In this document: positions 42,051 through 51,075 of the stretch, in pieces
Position numbering within the stretch: position 1 is the stretch's first letter
Layout: each line of letters opens with the position of its first letter
Origin: UBA3946 sp002385755
Lineage (GTDB): Bacteria > Bacillota_I > Bacilli_A > ML615J-28 > CAG-698
Reading direction: 5' to 3'
Assembly (NCBI GenBank): GCA_050953085.1
Contig: JBMNLX010000002.1
Span: 65,489-129,488, forward strand
DNA length: 64,000 nucleotides
Notes under the pieces: model-generated
Told to the model about the DNA's origin: nothing
Database searches by the model: none
The model's input: only the letters and a program-made list of their open reading frames with translations
Translations under genes and position numbers: made by a program

Positions 42051-43058
42051 TTATTTATTAACCCAGTATTTCATCGTGCGGATAAATTGGGCGGTATAGC
42101 CCATCTCGTTGTCATACCAGGTAATAACCTTAACGAGTTGTTTGCCGTCGACATCAAGCAAGGAAGTCGCGAGGCCGTCGACCAGCGTTCCGTAAGTGGT
42201 GCCGATAACGTCGGTCGAGACGATCGGGTCTTCCGTGTAGCCGAGAGTTTCGTTCGCGGCTTCTTTGAACGCGGCGTTGACTTCTTCAACCGTCACGGGA
42301 CGCGCCGGTTCGAAAACGAAATCGACAACCGAACCCGTGACTACGGGCACGCGAAGAGCGACCCCGTCAAGCTTGCCTTTCAGTTCGGGGATAACCGAGC
42401 CGATGGCGGAAGCGGCGCCGGTCGTGGTCGGAACGATGTTTTCCGCCGCGGCCCGCGTCCGGCGGGATTTGATGCCTTTCTTATGCGGTCCGTCAAGCGT
42501 GTTTTGATCGTTCGTGTAAGCGTGAACGGTCGTCATAAAGCCTTTTACCACGCCGAATTTATCATGCAAAACCTTGACGACGGGAGCCAAGCAGTTCGTC
42601 GTGCACGAGGCCGCCGAGATAACCGTCTCGCTGCCGTCAAGAATATCGTGATTCACGTTGTAAACTACCATCTTCATATCGCCTTTGCCCGGGGCGGAAA
42701 TCAAAACTTTCTTCGCGCCGGCTTTAATATGGGCTTCGGCTTTCTCTTTCGATGTGAACACGCCGGTGCATTCCAAAACGACATCGACGTTCAACTCTTT
42801 CCACGGCAAGTTATGAGGATCTCTCTCAGCAAAAACCTTGATTTCCTCGCCGTCAACAACGATGGCGTTCTCTTTCCAGGAAATGCTGTTTTCTTTGTAA
42901 CGACCTTGAGCGGAATCATATTTCAATAAATAAGCCAAATCCTCCGCGCCGGTCAAATCGTTAATGGCAACTACATCAAAATCATCGGAACCGAACATCA
43001 AGCGGAATGCTAAACGGCCGATTCGACCAAAACCGTTAATTGCAACTTTTACTGACAT
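42051..43058 (-). CDS. gap: Glyceraldehyde-3-phosphate dehydrogenase
   Basis: This 335-aa glycolytic enzyme oxidises glyceraldehyde 3-phosphate with phosphate and NAD+. The N-terminal NGFGRIGRLAFR is the NAD-binding motif. The catalytic Cys is in SAASCTTNCLAPV, and the catalytic His follows in TVHAYTNDQ. The length and C-terminal WYDNEMGYTAQ are typical. AAAGGAGG lies before the ATG. It stands alone, not clustered with pgk, tpi or eno. Confidence 0.97.
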   Translation of the reverse strand: MSVKVAINGFGRIGRLAFRLMFGSDDFDVVAINDLTGAEDLAYLLKYDSAQGRYKENSISWKENAIVVDGEEIKVFAERDPHNLPWKELNVDVVLECTGVFTSKEKAEAHIKAGAKKVLISAPGKGDMKMVVYNVNHDILDGSETVISAASCTTNCLAPVVKVLHDKFGVVKGFMTTVHAYTNDQNTLDGPHKKGIKSRRTRAAAENIVPTTTGAASAIGSVIPELKGKLDGVALRVPVVTGSVVDFVFEPARPVTVEEVNAAFKEAANETLGYTEDPIVSTDVIGTTYGTLVDGLATSLLDVDGKQLVKVITWYDNEMGYTAQFIRTMKYWVNK

Positions 43059-43090
43059 TTGTTAACCTCCTTTAAATTCATTCCTATATT

Positions 43091-43119
43091 ATTATATACT
43101 ATTTTTCAGATATTTACAA
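43091..43119 (-). promoter_or_regulatory. gap promoter
   Basis: TTGTAA (43114-43119) and TATAAT (43091-43096), 17-base spacer on the minus strand. Confidence 0.75.
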
Positions 43120-43158
43120 TTAATTTTCATGGTTTGTTGGCGTTTTCACTCATTTTTT

Positions 43159-43944
43159 TCATCGCGCGGCGCGCCAGACTTCCCGCGCCTTTTTCACCAA
43201 CGCCCTAAACTCGGAGAAACCGATCGCCTGTTCGTCGTCGCTTACCGACTCGCTCGGGGAGGGGTGGACTTCAAGCATCAAGCCGTCCGCCCCCGCCGCA
43301 ACGGCCCCCAAGGCGAGCGGTAAGACAAGGTCGCTTCTTCCCGCCGCGTGCGAAGGGTCCGCGATAACGGGAAGGCGCGTGATTTTCTTCGCGTAAGCTA
43401 TCGCCCCGAGGTCGAGAGTGTCCCGCGTCAAAGGCTCGAACGTCCTGATCCCGCGCTCGCATAAGATCACCGTCTCGGCTCCCGCTCCAAGCAAATACTC
43501 GGCGGCGTAGAGCCATTCCTCGACCGTGTTTCCAAACCCGCGTTTTAAAAGAACCGGTTTTCCCGTCGCGCCCGCGGCCTTGAGCGTCGCGAAATTTTGC
43601 ATATTGCGCGCGCCGATTTGAATTATATCGACGCGCTCGCGGAAAAGATCCAAAACGCTTAAATCAACGAGCTCGGAGACGATTTGAAGATTGAATTCCG
43701 CTTTTATTTTTTTTATGATCTCAAGTCCCGCGGCGCCCAACCCCTGGAATGAATAGGGCGAGGTCCGCGGTTTGTAAGCGGCCGCCCGAAGAAAGCGAAC
43801 GTTTTCCCGCTCCAAAAACGCCGCCGTCTCCGCCATCCGCTCGTAGTTTTCAAGCGAACAGGGACCGGCGATTATTAGCGGCTCTTCCCCGAAGGGAAAA
43901 CCGCCGAGGTTTATCAATTTATCATATGCTCGCACAAGTTTCAT
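43159..43944 (-). CDS. aroF: DAHP synthase, type I-beta (KDO8P-like)
   Basis: This 261-aa enzyme joins phosphoenolpyruvate and erythrose 4-phosphate, the first step of the shikimate pathway. Motifs are AGPCSLENYERM (Cys metal ligand), KPRTSPYSFQGLG, LLKRGFGNTVEEW, CERGIRTFEP and DPSHAAGRSDLV. It lacks an ACT or chorismate mutase domain, so it has no built-in regulatory domain. It is the last gene of the aro operon and overlaps aroQ by 4 bp. Confidence 0.93.
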   Translation of the reverse strand: MKLVRAYDKLINLGGFPFGEEPLIIAGPCSLENYERMAETAAFLERENVRFLRAAAYKPRTSPYSFQGLGAAGLEIIKKIKAEFNLQIVSELVDLSVLDLFRERVDIIQIGARNMQNFATLKAAGATGKPVLLKRGFGNTVEEWLYAAEYLLGAGAETVILCERGIRTFEPLTRDTLDLGAIAYAKKITRLPVIADPSHAAGRSDLVLPLALGAVAAGADGLMLEVHPSPSESVSDDEQAIGFSEFRALVKKAREVWRAAR

Positions 43945-44375
43945 TTTTCGTCACCAATTAATAATTTAAGCGCCCGCTCGTAGCCTTCAAACCCCAAGCC
44001 GGAATAAAAACCGACGCACGCGTCGCGAATCACCGAGCGGCGGCGGAATTCTTCCCGCGCCCCGATGTCGGTCAAATGCACTTCCGCCGTTTTGATCCCG
44101 ACCGCGGCGATAGCGTCGCGCAAGGCGTGGGAATAATGGGCGAGGGCGCCGGGATTGATGATTATGCCGTCAAAGCGGCGGCGATAAGCGCGATGGATGG
44201 CGTCGATAATTTTTCCCTCGCAGTTGGATTGGAATATTTTTATCCCGACGCGGTATTTCTTCCCCAGCGCCCGCAGGTATTTTTTCAAGTCCGCGTAACT
44301 GCGTTCGCCGTAGATTTCCGGTTCCCTGACGCCGACCATATTAAGGTTCGGTCCGTTAACGACTAAAATATTCAT
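43941..44375 (-). CDS. aroQ: 3-dehydroquinate dehydratase, type II
   Basis: This 144-aa enzyme dehydrates 3-dehydroquinate to 3-dehydroshikimate. It starts MNILVVNGPNLNMVG, the type II signature. The catalytic Tyr follows in REPEIYGERSY, the conserved INPGALAHYSHALRDAI has the His, and EVHLTDIGAREEFR is the substrate loop. The ATG at 44375 is chosen over an upstream TTG because the family begins at this Met. It overlaps the upstream fusion gene by 20 bp and aroF by 4 bp. Confidence 0.94.
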   Translation of the reverse strand: MNILVVNGPNLNMVGVREPEIYGERSYADLKKYLRALGKKYRVGIKIFQSNCEGKIIDAIHRAYRRRFDGIIINPGALAHYSHALRDAIAAVGIKTAEVHLTDIGAREEFRRRSVIRDACVGFYSGLGFEGYERALKLLIGDEK

Positions 44376-45810
44376 CCACAATCACCCCAATTTGTTTTAT
44401 TTCGCCCGCGCTCACGGTTATATCGGCATAGCGGCGGTAAAGTCCCGCCCGCTCTTCATAAAGGCGATCCAAATCTCCCGGTTCGCGCGCGAGCGGCCGC
44501 GTGCCGTCAAGCCGCCCCCGCAAGACGGAAAGGGGAGTATCCAAATATAAAATTATCCCGTTAGCCCGTAAACACGCCATCGCTTCCGGGTTTAAAACGA
44601 TGCCGCCGCCGGTGGATATAACGAGCCCCCGTTCGCGCGCGTATCGAATCGTTATTTCCGCTTCTTTTGCCCGGAACGCTCCCTCGTTTTCGGGATTAAG
44701 AAAAACGCCCGCCGACGCGAGTTCAGCGTCAATATCGACAAACCGGCGACCGAGTTTTTTGCTTAAAACTCCGCCAAGCGTGGTCTTCCCGCCGTAGGGC
44801 ATGCCGATCAAAACAATATTGGCCGCCTCCCTTTTTAATTCGCGATAAATACGCTCCGCATCCCGCGTCTTATCAATCCCGGTAAATATTTTGTAAGCCT
44901 CAACCGCCTGACCCACAAGCATATACAGTCCGTTATAAGCGGGGACCTTCAGGCGCTCGGCTTCCAACAAAAGCGGCGTTCGCGCCGGGTAATACAATAG
45001 ATCGATCACCGTTTTCAGGTCGGTAAAACCATCTAGCGGAAAGAGCGGCTTCCCGCCCGCAGCGCCGTACGGCGTCGCGTTGATAATAATCTCGCTATCA
45101 ACAAAGGATGAGAAACTCTCCAGCGAATATTCGTTTTTCCCGCGCGGCGAGCGGACTAAGAAAACGAGCCTTTGGGGGTCGCGGTTTGCCAGGACCGCCG
45201 AAATCGTTCGCGCCGTCGCGCCGTTGCCGATGATCGCAATCTTCCGCCCCGCGGGATCGATCCGGTAATATTCAAGCATCGCCTCAAAACCCGCGTAATC
45301 CGTGTTATACCCGTAAATCTTTCCCGCCTTTTTGATAACAGTGTTAACGGTTTGGGTTACTTTCGCCTCGTGAGAGGTCCAATCGGCCATGGCGAAAGCG
45401 GCGCCTTTATGCGGGGCGGTAACGTTCGCTCCCTTATATTCGCCGGTAGTCAATATTCCCGCGTCAGGCGCCGGGAAGACGTTATAGCCGGTAAGGCCCA
45501 GCAATCGGTATATTTCCGGGGAGAGCGAGCGCTCGATATTTTCTCCCAAAAGGAAATAATCATACTTCTGTCTTTTCTTGCTTTCGGAGAATATTCTCTT
45601 ATAAACCGCCTCGACCGCCCGGCGCCGGGGTCCCGGAGCGACCCGAGCTAAAATTTCTTTTTCCCGGCCGCTGTCTTCAATCTTCTTTCCCGAAGCAAAC
45701 TTTATCCTTCCGACGCGGTCGGTAAGACGGAATCGGCGGTCGAGGAGTTTCATCAATTCCTCGTCGACGGCGTCGATTTCCCCGCGTAAAAACGTTAAGT
45801 CTTCTTTCAT
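44356..45810 (-). CDS. Chorismate mutase / shikimate dehydrogenase / shikimate kinase fusion
   Basis: This 484-aa protein carries three enzymes. Residues 1-80 are an AroQ-type chorismate mutase (LRGEIDAVDEELMKLLDRR, IKFASGKKI). Residues 85-325 are shikimate dehydrogenase AroE: ERSLSPEIYR, GANVTAPHKG with the catalytic Lys, GYNTDYAGF with the Asp, and GNGATARTISAVL for NADP. Residues 328-484 are shikimate kinase AroK: GMPYGGKTTLGG as P-loop, DIDAELA, and STGGGIVLNP. The three-part order is unusual. It overlaps aroC by 1 bp and aroQ by 20 bp. Confidence 0.93.
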   Translation of the reverse strand: MKEDLTFLRGEIDAVDEELMKLLDRRFRLTDRVGRIKFASGKKIEDSGREKEILARVAPGPRRRAVEAVYKRIFSESKKRQKYDYFLLGENIERSLSPEIYRLLGLTGYNVFPAPDAGILTTGEYKGANVTAPHKGAAFAMADWTSHEAKVTQTVNTVIKKAGKIYGYNTDYAGFEAMLEYYRIDPAGRKIAIIGNGATARTISAVLANRDPQRLVFLVRSPRGKNEYSLESFSSFVDSEIIINATPYGAAGGKPLFPLDGFTDLKTVIDLLYYPARTPLLLEAERLKVPAYNGLYMLVGQAVEAYKIFTGIDKTRDAERIYRELKREAANIVLIGMPYGGKTTLGGVLSKKLGRRFVDIDAELASAGVFLNPENEGAFRAKEAEITIRYARERGLVISTGGGIVLNPEAMACLRANGIILYLDTPLSVLRGRLDGTRPLAREPGDLDRLYEERAGLYRRYADITVSAGEIKQIGVIVDEYFSR

Positions 45811-46883
45811 TAAAACGCCCCCTCCCGCGCCATCAACTCGGCGATTGCGTAAAGCGCGAGCGCGTTCACGGCGTGAAGGCCTTTAATGGCGATAACCGTG
45901 TCATGCCGGCCGGTTACGCTTGTCGTGACATTAGTTTTTTCAATAAAATTAACGGTTTTTTGGGGGCGGCTAATCGACGGCGTCGGCCGGAACGCGGTCC
46001 GGAAAACAAGCGGCGCGCCGTTGGAGAGGCCGCCGTTAATCCCGCCGGCGTTATTGCTATGATATGCGACGCGACCGTTTTCATAACTCATCTCGTCGTT
46101 CGCGACGCTTCCCGTCATTCCCGCGAGCGCGAAACCGGCTCCGAACTCGACGCCTTTCACGCCCGGCACGGAAAAGACCAGGCGCGCGATCAGCGATTCG
46201 ACGCCGTCGAAAAAAGGCTCGCCAAGCCCGATGGGAAGGTTCAGGGCGTATGTTTCCGCTATCCCGCCCAGGCTGTCCCCCTCGGCCGCCGTAAGGGCGA
46301 TTTTTTCAAGCATTTTCTCCCGCGCCTCGGAAGAAACCGCGGGAAAAGCCTCCTCGCGAAGCGTTCTCAAGGCTTCTTCTTTCGGGTCAAATTCCCCGTC
46401 CTTTACGCCGCCCAACTCCTTGATGCGCGAGGCCACGATAATGTTTTTCCCGGCCAGGAGTTGCTCGCAAAGCGCCCCCAAGATCACGAGGACGACGGTC
46501 ATGCGCCCGGAGGCCGTCCCGCCGCCGCGATAGTCGGCGTGACCGCGGTATTTATGATAATAAACGTAATCGGCGTGCGAAGGCCTCGCGATCCCGTAGT
46601 TTTCGCGATACGGGGCGCTGTCAACGTCGCGATTGGAAACAAGGACCGTAAGCGGGGCGCCCGTCGTAAGCCCGTTAAAAAGCCCGCTGATAATTTTATA
46701 TTCGTCCGGCTCGCGCCGTTTGGAGGTCACGTTGGTCATGCCGCGTCTTTGGTCCAGTCTTTTTCTGATTAGGCTCCCGTCGATCGCGACGCCGGCCGGG
46801 TACCCGTCGATTGTGATCCCGACGTATTCGCCGTGCGACGCGCCGAAAATCGTTGCCCGCAATTTTTGCCCGAACGTGTTCAT
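45810..46883 (-). CDS. aroC: Chorismate synthase
   Basis: This 357-aa flavoenzyme makes chorismate from EPSP. The family signatures are ATIFGASHGEYVGI near the start, the middle segment YHKYRGHADYRGGGTASGR with Arg residues, and the C-terminal RPTPSISRPQKTVNF and GRHDTVIAIKGLHAVNALAL. The length is typical. It overlaps aroB by 4 bp and the fusion gene by 1 bp, so translation is coupled along the operon. Confidence 0.96.
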   Translation of the reverse strand: MNTFGQKLRATIFGASHGEYVGITIDGYPAGVAIDGSLIRKRLDQRRGMTNVTSKRREPDEYKIISGLFNGLTTGAPLTVLVSNRDVDSAPYRENYGIARPSHADYVYYHKYRGHADYRGGGTASGRMTVVLVILGALCEQLLAGKNIIVASRIKELGGVKDGEFDPKEEALRTLREEAFPAVSSEAREKMLEKIALTAAEGDSLGGIAETYALNLPIGLGEPFFDGVESLIARLVFSVPGVKGVEFGAGFALAGMTGSVANDEMSYENGRVAYHSNNAGGINGGLSNGAPLVFRTAFRPTPSISRPQKTVNFIEKTNVTTSVTGRHDTVIAIKGLHAVNALALYAIAELMAREGAF

Positions 46884-47869
46884 AACAACCCTCCGATATA
46901 TTCCCCGACGTCAAGGGAGACAATTTTCGCCTTCCCAATCGAACGCAACACGGGGACGCGGATGACGCCGCCCGCGATTTTTTTATCATGAAGGATATAT
47001 TCCTTGATTTTTTCCATCGAGTAAGGCAAATTGATGTCAATCCCAAAGCGGCGGTAAAGCTCCGCGAGGGCGCTTCTCGTCCCCGGGTCCTTGGTCTCGC
47101 GATACATCCCGAAGGCGACGGCCCGGCCGTGCCCGACTTTAAAACCCGAGATACTCTCGACGGCGTGACCGACGGTGTGACCGTAGTTTAAGAGCAGGCG
47201 CTTGTTTTTGTCGAACTCGTCGGCGGCGGTAATCGCGGCCTTGATCTTCAGCGACCTATAAATAACATCCGGCAAAGAAAACGCGGAAAAAAGCGCCCGG
47301 AATAGCTTCCGGTCAAAGACGAGACCGTACTTGATGATCTCCGCCATTCCCGCGGACATCTCGCTCCGCGGCAAAGTCGAAAGCAAATCGGGATCGACTA
47401 TAACCAAGTCGGGATGATAATAGGTTCCGATTTGGTTTTTATACGGCCCGGAGTTGACGGCGCATTTGCCTCCCAGGGCGCTGTCAGCCTGGGAAAGAAG
47501 CGTCGTCGGAACGGCGACGTAGTTACAGCCGCGTTTGTATAACGAAGAGACGAAAGCGCTCAGATCGGTTATCGTCCCGCCGCCGAAACCCAACACCGTG
47601 TCCGTTTTAGAAAAGCCCAATTCAAGAAGGCGGTTAATAATCGCCTCGGCGGCGGCTAACGTCTTGTGCCGCTCGCCGGCGGGGAGAACATGCGTCGTCG
47701 CCCGGTGCAGGATTTTTTTCATTTCCCCGCCGTACGCCCTGGCGACGTTCGCGTCGGTAATGACGAGTATTTTTCCTTCCGGCGCGAATGACGCGAGCCG
47801 CTTAAACAAACCCGGCCCGACATGGACTTTGACCCGCCCGGAACTATAGCGTATTTTTATCGTTTTCAC
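46880..47869 (-). CDS. aroB: 3-dehydroquinate synthase
   Basis: This 329-aa NAD+-dependent enzyme cyclises DAHP to 3-dehydroquinate. The NAD-binding GFGGGTITDLSAFVSSLYKRG is the family hallmark. VPTTLLSQADSALGGKCAVN and the metal site around NYGHTVGHAVESISGFKVGHG (His, Glu) are intact. It is slightly shorter than most AroB. It overlaps aroA and aroC by 4 bp each. Confidence 0.95.
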   Translation of the reverse strand: MKTIKIRYSSGRVKVHVGPGLFKRLASFAPEGKILVITDANVARAYGGEMKKILHRATTHVLPAGERHKTLAAAEAIINRLLELGFSKTDTVLGFGGGTITDLSAFVSSLYKRGCNYVAVPTTLLSQADSALGGKCAVNSGPYKNQIGTYYHPDLVIVDPDLLSTLPRSEMSAGMAEIIKYGLVFDRKLFRALFSAFSLPDVIYRSLKIKAAITAADEFDKNKRLLLNYGHTVGHAVESISGFKVGHGRAVAFGMYRETKDPGTRSALAELYRRFGIDINLPYSMEKIKEYILHDKKIAGGVIRVPVLRSIGKAKIVSLDVGEYIGGLL

Positions 47870-49101
47870 GGGATAATAATCTTCCCTCCTGCTTTTTGAT
47901 AATCGGTGAAAAAGTCCGGGTATGATTTGGCGACGGCGTCCGCGCCCTCGATAACGAACGGCTTTTCCACGCGGCTCGCGATCGCTGCGAGAGCCATCAC
48001 GATTCGGTGATCGCCGGCGCCCGTCACCCTGACGCCGCCGGGAAGTCTCCCGACGCCTTTTACCACAATCGCGTTTTCCCTAATTTCCGCCCGGCCGCCC
48101 AAAGCGTTGATCGCCCGAACGATCGCCGTTCGCCGGTCGCTTTCTTTATATTTCAACCGCGCCGTTCCGACAATCGCAATCTCGCCCCGGCCGACGGCCG
48201 CCATCGCCGAAAGAATCGGTCCCAAATCGGGATTATCGCTGATATCGAGCCGCGCGGACCCGATATCGCCCCGGTCGAGACGGTAACCGCCGTCTTCATT
48301 TTGGAAATGAACGCCCATCTCGCCCATCAAAGGCAAAATCGCTCGGTCGCCTTGGCGCGACGCGGGATTAAGCCCGGCGATCTTTAGCCCCGGGTTCAAG
48401 CACGCGGCCGCGAGCCAATTCGCCGCGTGGGAGAAATCGCCCTCGACAGTGAAGTCGGCGGGGCGATAAGCGCCGGAGGCGGTAACCGACCGGCCGCTAA
48501 CAACGTAACTAATCCCGAAACATCGCCCGACCTCCATCGTCATGGAAACATAAGGATCGTCGACATCAATATCGACGATCTCTAACCGCGCCTTGGGAAG
48601 CAAAGGCAAGGCAAGAATCATCCCGCTTGCAAGCTGCGTCGTCTTTTTCCCGGAAATTCGAAAAACGCCTCCCTCAAGCCGACCGCGGACGCTTAATCCC
48701 TCGTTTTCGCGGGTCACGCGAAGGCCGGTTAAAGCGTCCAAATCGGGCGTCTCGACGCGTTCAAGCAAACGCGGGCTCCCGGCGATAAAGAATTCCGAAC
48801 GAAAGGCGGCGATTACCGGTAGCATAAATCGCAAAGTCGAGGCGGATTCCCCGGCCCGGTAACTTCCCGCCGCCGGGGCCTGTCTTTCCCCGAAACTCAC
48901 GGCGTCATCGCTTATATCAAAGGCGAACCCGAGCCCTTTCAGGCAATCGAGCGTCGCCAGCGTGTCCTCGCAAAAAAGCGGTCTTTTTACCCGACCGCCC
49001 CCAGCCAGGGCGGCGGCGATCAAAGCCCGGTGAGTATAACTTTTCGATGGCGGGACGTTAACGGTCCCGCTAAGTTTGCTCGGTATAATAATTAAATCCA
49101 T
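47866..49101 (-). CDS. aroA: EPSP synthase (3-phosphoshikimate 1-carboxyvinyltransferase)
   Basis: This 411-aa enzyme joins phosphoenolpyruvate and shikimate 3-phosphate. PPSKSYTHRALIAAAL near the start binds the substrate; SASTLRFMLPVIAA corresponds to the GNSGT-like region with the change G-N to E-S-A-S, a feature of the divergent class II type. DDPYVSMT and KYKESDRRTAI are present. It is the first gene of the operon. A TATAAT element lies about 30 bases upstream, but its -35 is poor. Confidence 0.94.
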   Translation of the reverse strand: MDLIIIPSKLSGTVNVPPSKSYTHRALIAAALAGGGRVKRPLFCEDTLATLDCLKGLGFAFDISDDAVSFGERQAPAAGSYRAGESASTLRFMLPVIAAFRSEFFIAGSPRLLERVETPDLDALTGLRVTRENEGLSVRGRLEGGVFRISGKKTTQLASGMILALPLLPKARLEIVDIDVDDPYVSMTMEVGRCFGISYVVSGRSVTASGAYRPADFTVEGDFSHAANWLAAACLNPGLKIAGLNPASRQGDRAILPLMGEMGVHFQNEDGGYRLDRGDIGSARLDISDNPDLGPILSAMAAVGRGEIAIVGTARLKYKESDRRTAIVRAINALGGRAEIRENAIVVKGVGRLPGGVRVTGAGDHRIVMALAAIASRVEKPFVIEGADAVAKSYPDFFTDYQKAGGKIIIP

Positions 49102-49152
49102 GTTTTTTCTTTCTTTTTTATTTATTATACATCAAATATGCAAAAAAATAAA

Positions 49153-49184
49153 GAAAAACGACATCAACCTCACGGTTGACGTCG
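49153..49184 (-). terminator. Arginase terminator
   Basis: CGACATCAACC pairs with GGTTGACGTCG (one G-U), with a U-tract on the minus strand; it includes the last codons of the arginase gene. Confidence 0.8.
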
Positions 49185-50081
49185 GTGTCGCCTTGCTTCA
49201 AAAAATCCTTCGATTAATCCCGCGGCCGCTTTGACCGTTCTTTCGTCCTCATCAAGCCTGGGATTTACCTCGACGACTTCAAGCGACGTGACGAGCCCGG
49301 ACCGAGCGAGGATTCTCATCGCCGCCAGCGTCTCCTCATAGCTTAGGCCGCCGGCGACCGGGGTCCCGACGCCGGGGGCGGCGGCGGGATCCAAAACGTC
49401 CAGGTCGAGGCTCAAATGGACGCCGTCCGCCTTTTCGCGGAAATGCGAGATAACGGCGCGCGTCGTTTCCGCGATGCCGTTTTTCTTAATCTCCGCGGCC
49501 GCAAACGTCTTAATCCCAATCCTCTCGATTAATTCTTCCTCGCCGGGATCAAGCGAGCGGGCGCCGACGATGATCACGTTCGCCGTCTTTACTTTCGGCC
49601 AATAACCGTATAGGCTTGTGAGCCGGAAATGGCCGAAACCCAAACCCGCCGCGAGCGGCATCCCGTGAATATTCCCCGAGAGCGTCGTTTCGGCGGTATT
49701 TAGGTCGCCGTGGGCGTCGAACCAGATGACGCCGAGATTTTTATAATTTTTCGATATGCCGGCGAGCGCGCCGATCGCAATACTGTGGTCGCCGCCCAAA
49801 ATCAGGGGAAATCTTTTCTCCTTGATCACGCCGTCAACGACGGCCGCCAATTTCTCGTTCACCCGGACAACCGAATCCAGGTTTTTGAGTTTTTGATGCC
49901 CGTCATTCTTCCGGAACCGATACACGGGAACGTCGCCGGCGTCAACGACCTCATACCCCAGCTTTTCCAGCGCGGCGGCGAGCCCCGCCGCGCGCAGCGC
50001 CCGCGGCCCCTCCTCGACGCCGCGACGCGCCTGACCCAAATCATTGGGCACGCCGATGATCGTGATTTTGTCATTCGTCAT
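49170..50081 (-). CDS. rocF: Arginase
   Basis: This 303-aa binuclear manganese enzyme splits arginine into ornithine and urea. Metal ligands lie in GGDHSIAIG (His), WFDAHGDLNT (Asp, His, Asp) and LSLDLDVLDP (two Asp). The substrate loop GNIHGMPLAAGLG and C-terminal LEVVEVNPRLDE are typical of true arginases rather than agmatinases. It stands alone behind a strong promoter. The ornithine formed could feed polyamine or proline synthesis; no such genes are nearby. Confidence 0.93.
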   Translation of the reverse strand: MTNDKITIIGVPNDLGQARRGVEEGPRALRAAGLAAALEKLGYEVVDAGDVPVYRFRKNDGHQKLKNLDSVVRVNEKLAAVVDGVIKEKRFPLILGGDHSIAIGALAGISKNYKNLGVIWFDAHGDLNTAETTLSGNIHGMPLAAGLGFGHFRLTSLYGYWPKVKTANVIIVGARSLDPGEEELIERIGIKTFAAAEIKKNGIAETTRAVISHFREKADGVHLSLDLDVLDPAAAPGVGTPVAGGLSYEETLAAMRILARSGLVTSLEVVEVNPRLDEDERTVKAAAGLIEGFFEARRHRRQP

Positions 50082-50138
50082 AAAACACCTCGATGCGATT
50101 TTCTAACAAACAATGATAATATTATCTTTACACCAAAT

Positions 50139-50167
50139 ATTATACACGCGGCGGACGCGGCCGTCAA
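50139..50167 (-). promoter_or_regulatory. Arginase promoter
   Basis: TTGACG (50162-50167) and TATAAT (50139-50144), 17-base spacer on the minus strand. Confidence 0.85.
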
Positions 50168-50191
50168 GAAAGCCGTCTTTTCCCGCCAAGA

Positions 50192-50223
50192 AAAAAAAAG
50201 CAATTCCGGCGTCGGAATTGCTT
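50192..50223 (-). terminator. Terminator of Bax inhibitor-like gene
   Basis: AGCAATTCC pairs with GGAATTGCT around a short loop, with nine U on the minus strand. Confidence 0.85.
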
Positions 50224-50237
50224 ATGTTTAAAAACCG

Positions 50238-50975
50238 TTAATCGCGCCTCATCATCAGTCGCGCCAACAAAGGCAAAATCTCCATATAAAGCCAGACAAG
50301 AGTGAACACGAGACCGAAAGCCACGTACCACTCGAAAAATTTGGGCGCGCCGCCCTCGACGACTCTCCTAATCATTTCTAAATCAAAGAATAGATAGAGG
50401 GTGCAAAGGAAGATCATAATTCCCGATACCACCGCCATGATCCTGAAATCAAACTCTATCTGGATAAAGAGGGAAATGATCCATAAAAGCAACATCGTCA
50501 CAAGAATCGACAAAGCGAAAATCATCAGGAACCTGATAAACTTGCTCGTAACTTTTACCGTCCCGGTCAAAAAGAGCGTGACGACGAGGGTCAACACGAC
50601 GACCGTCGAAAGCAGCGCCGCCAGAACGACTCCCGGGGCTACAGCCTCGAAAGCAAGCGACACCACGCCGACCAAAAGGCCTTCCGCCAGGCAATATAGC
50701 GAGCCGAAGACTTTGGCCGCGGACGGGATCAAAAACGCAAACAGCGCGAAAATAGTGGTCGTAAACAGGGAAATAATCAGCATGGTAACGAAAAGCTCGG
50801 CGTTGGCAACCATCAACGCGAGGCCGCCGAAAGCTCCGACAAGAACAAGCGCGATGTAAAATAGAGCTTTGCGGGCGACGCCGGCATAGGTCGACGCTTC
50901 ATATGTTTTATCCAACGACTCGGTTTCGTTCAATGCTCTTCTATAAACTGGGTTATGACTACGGAAAAAATTCAT
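50238..50975 (-). CDS. Bax inhibitor-1/YccA family membrane protein
   Basis: This 245-aa protein has seven hydrophobic segments (about 35-240) after a charged N-terminus, as in the YccA/YbhL type (PF12811 or PF01027). The last segments contain FEWYVAFGLVFTLVWLYMEILPL, cited only in part, with the family's acidic residue. Bacterial members may act as pH-gated calcium leak channels; the role here is not known. It stands alone between arginase and polC. Confidence 0.88.
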   Translation of the reverse strand: MNFFRSHNPVYRRALNETESLDKTYEASTYAGVARKALFYIALVLVGAFGGLALMVANAELFVTMLIISLFTTTIFALFAFLIPSAAKVFGSLYCLAEGLLVGVVSLAFEAVAPGVVLAALLSTVVVLTLVVTLFLTGTVKVTSKFIRFLMIFALSILVTMLLLWIISLFIQIEFDFRIMAVVSGIMIFLCTLYLFFDLEMIRRVVEGGAPKFFEWYVAFGLVFTLVWLYMEILPLLARLMMRRD

Positions 50976-51075
50976 AATATCACCTAATTCGTTACGATAG
51001 TAACGTCCTTTCCTGTTATAGTTCTATTAATAATTATATACTATTATTATTATAAAATCAAACAATTTTATTAAT
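50976..51075 (-). promoter_or_regulatory. AT-rich upstream region of Bax inhibitor-like gene
   Basis: This AT-rich stretch holds TATAAT (about 51036-51041, minus strand), but no good -35 at the right distance. An inverted element GTTACTATCGTAAC lies just before the start region. No polC terminator is seen here. Confidence 0.35.

Noticed and set aside
45873..46772. Long plus-strand open frames opposite aroC, polC, gap and the alpha-oxoamine synthase gene
   Set aside because: They are mirrors of GC-biased third positions in real genes, with no family match and no ribosome site.
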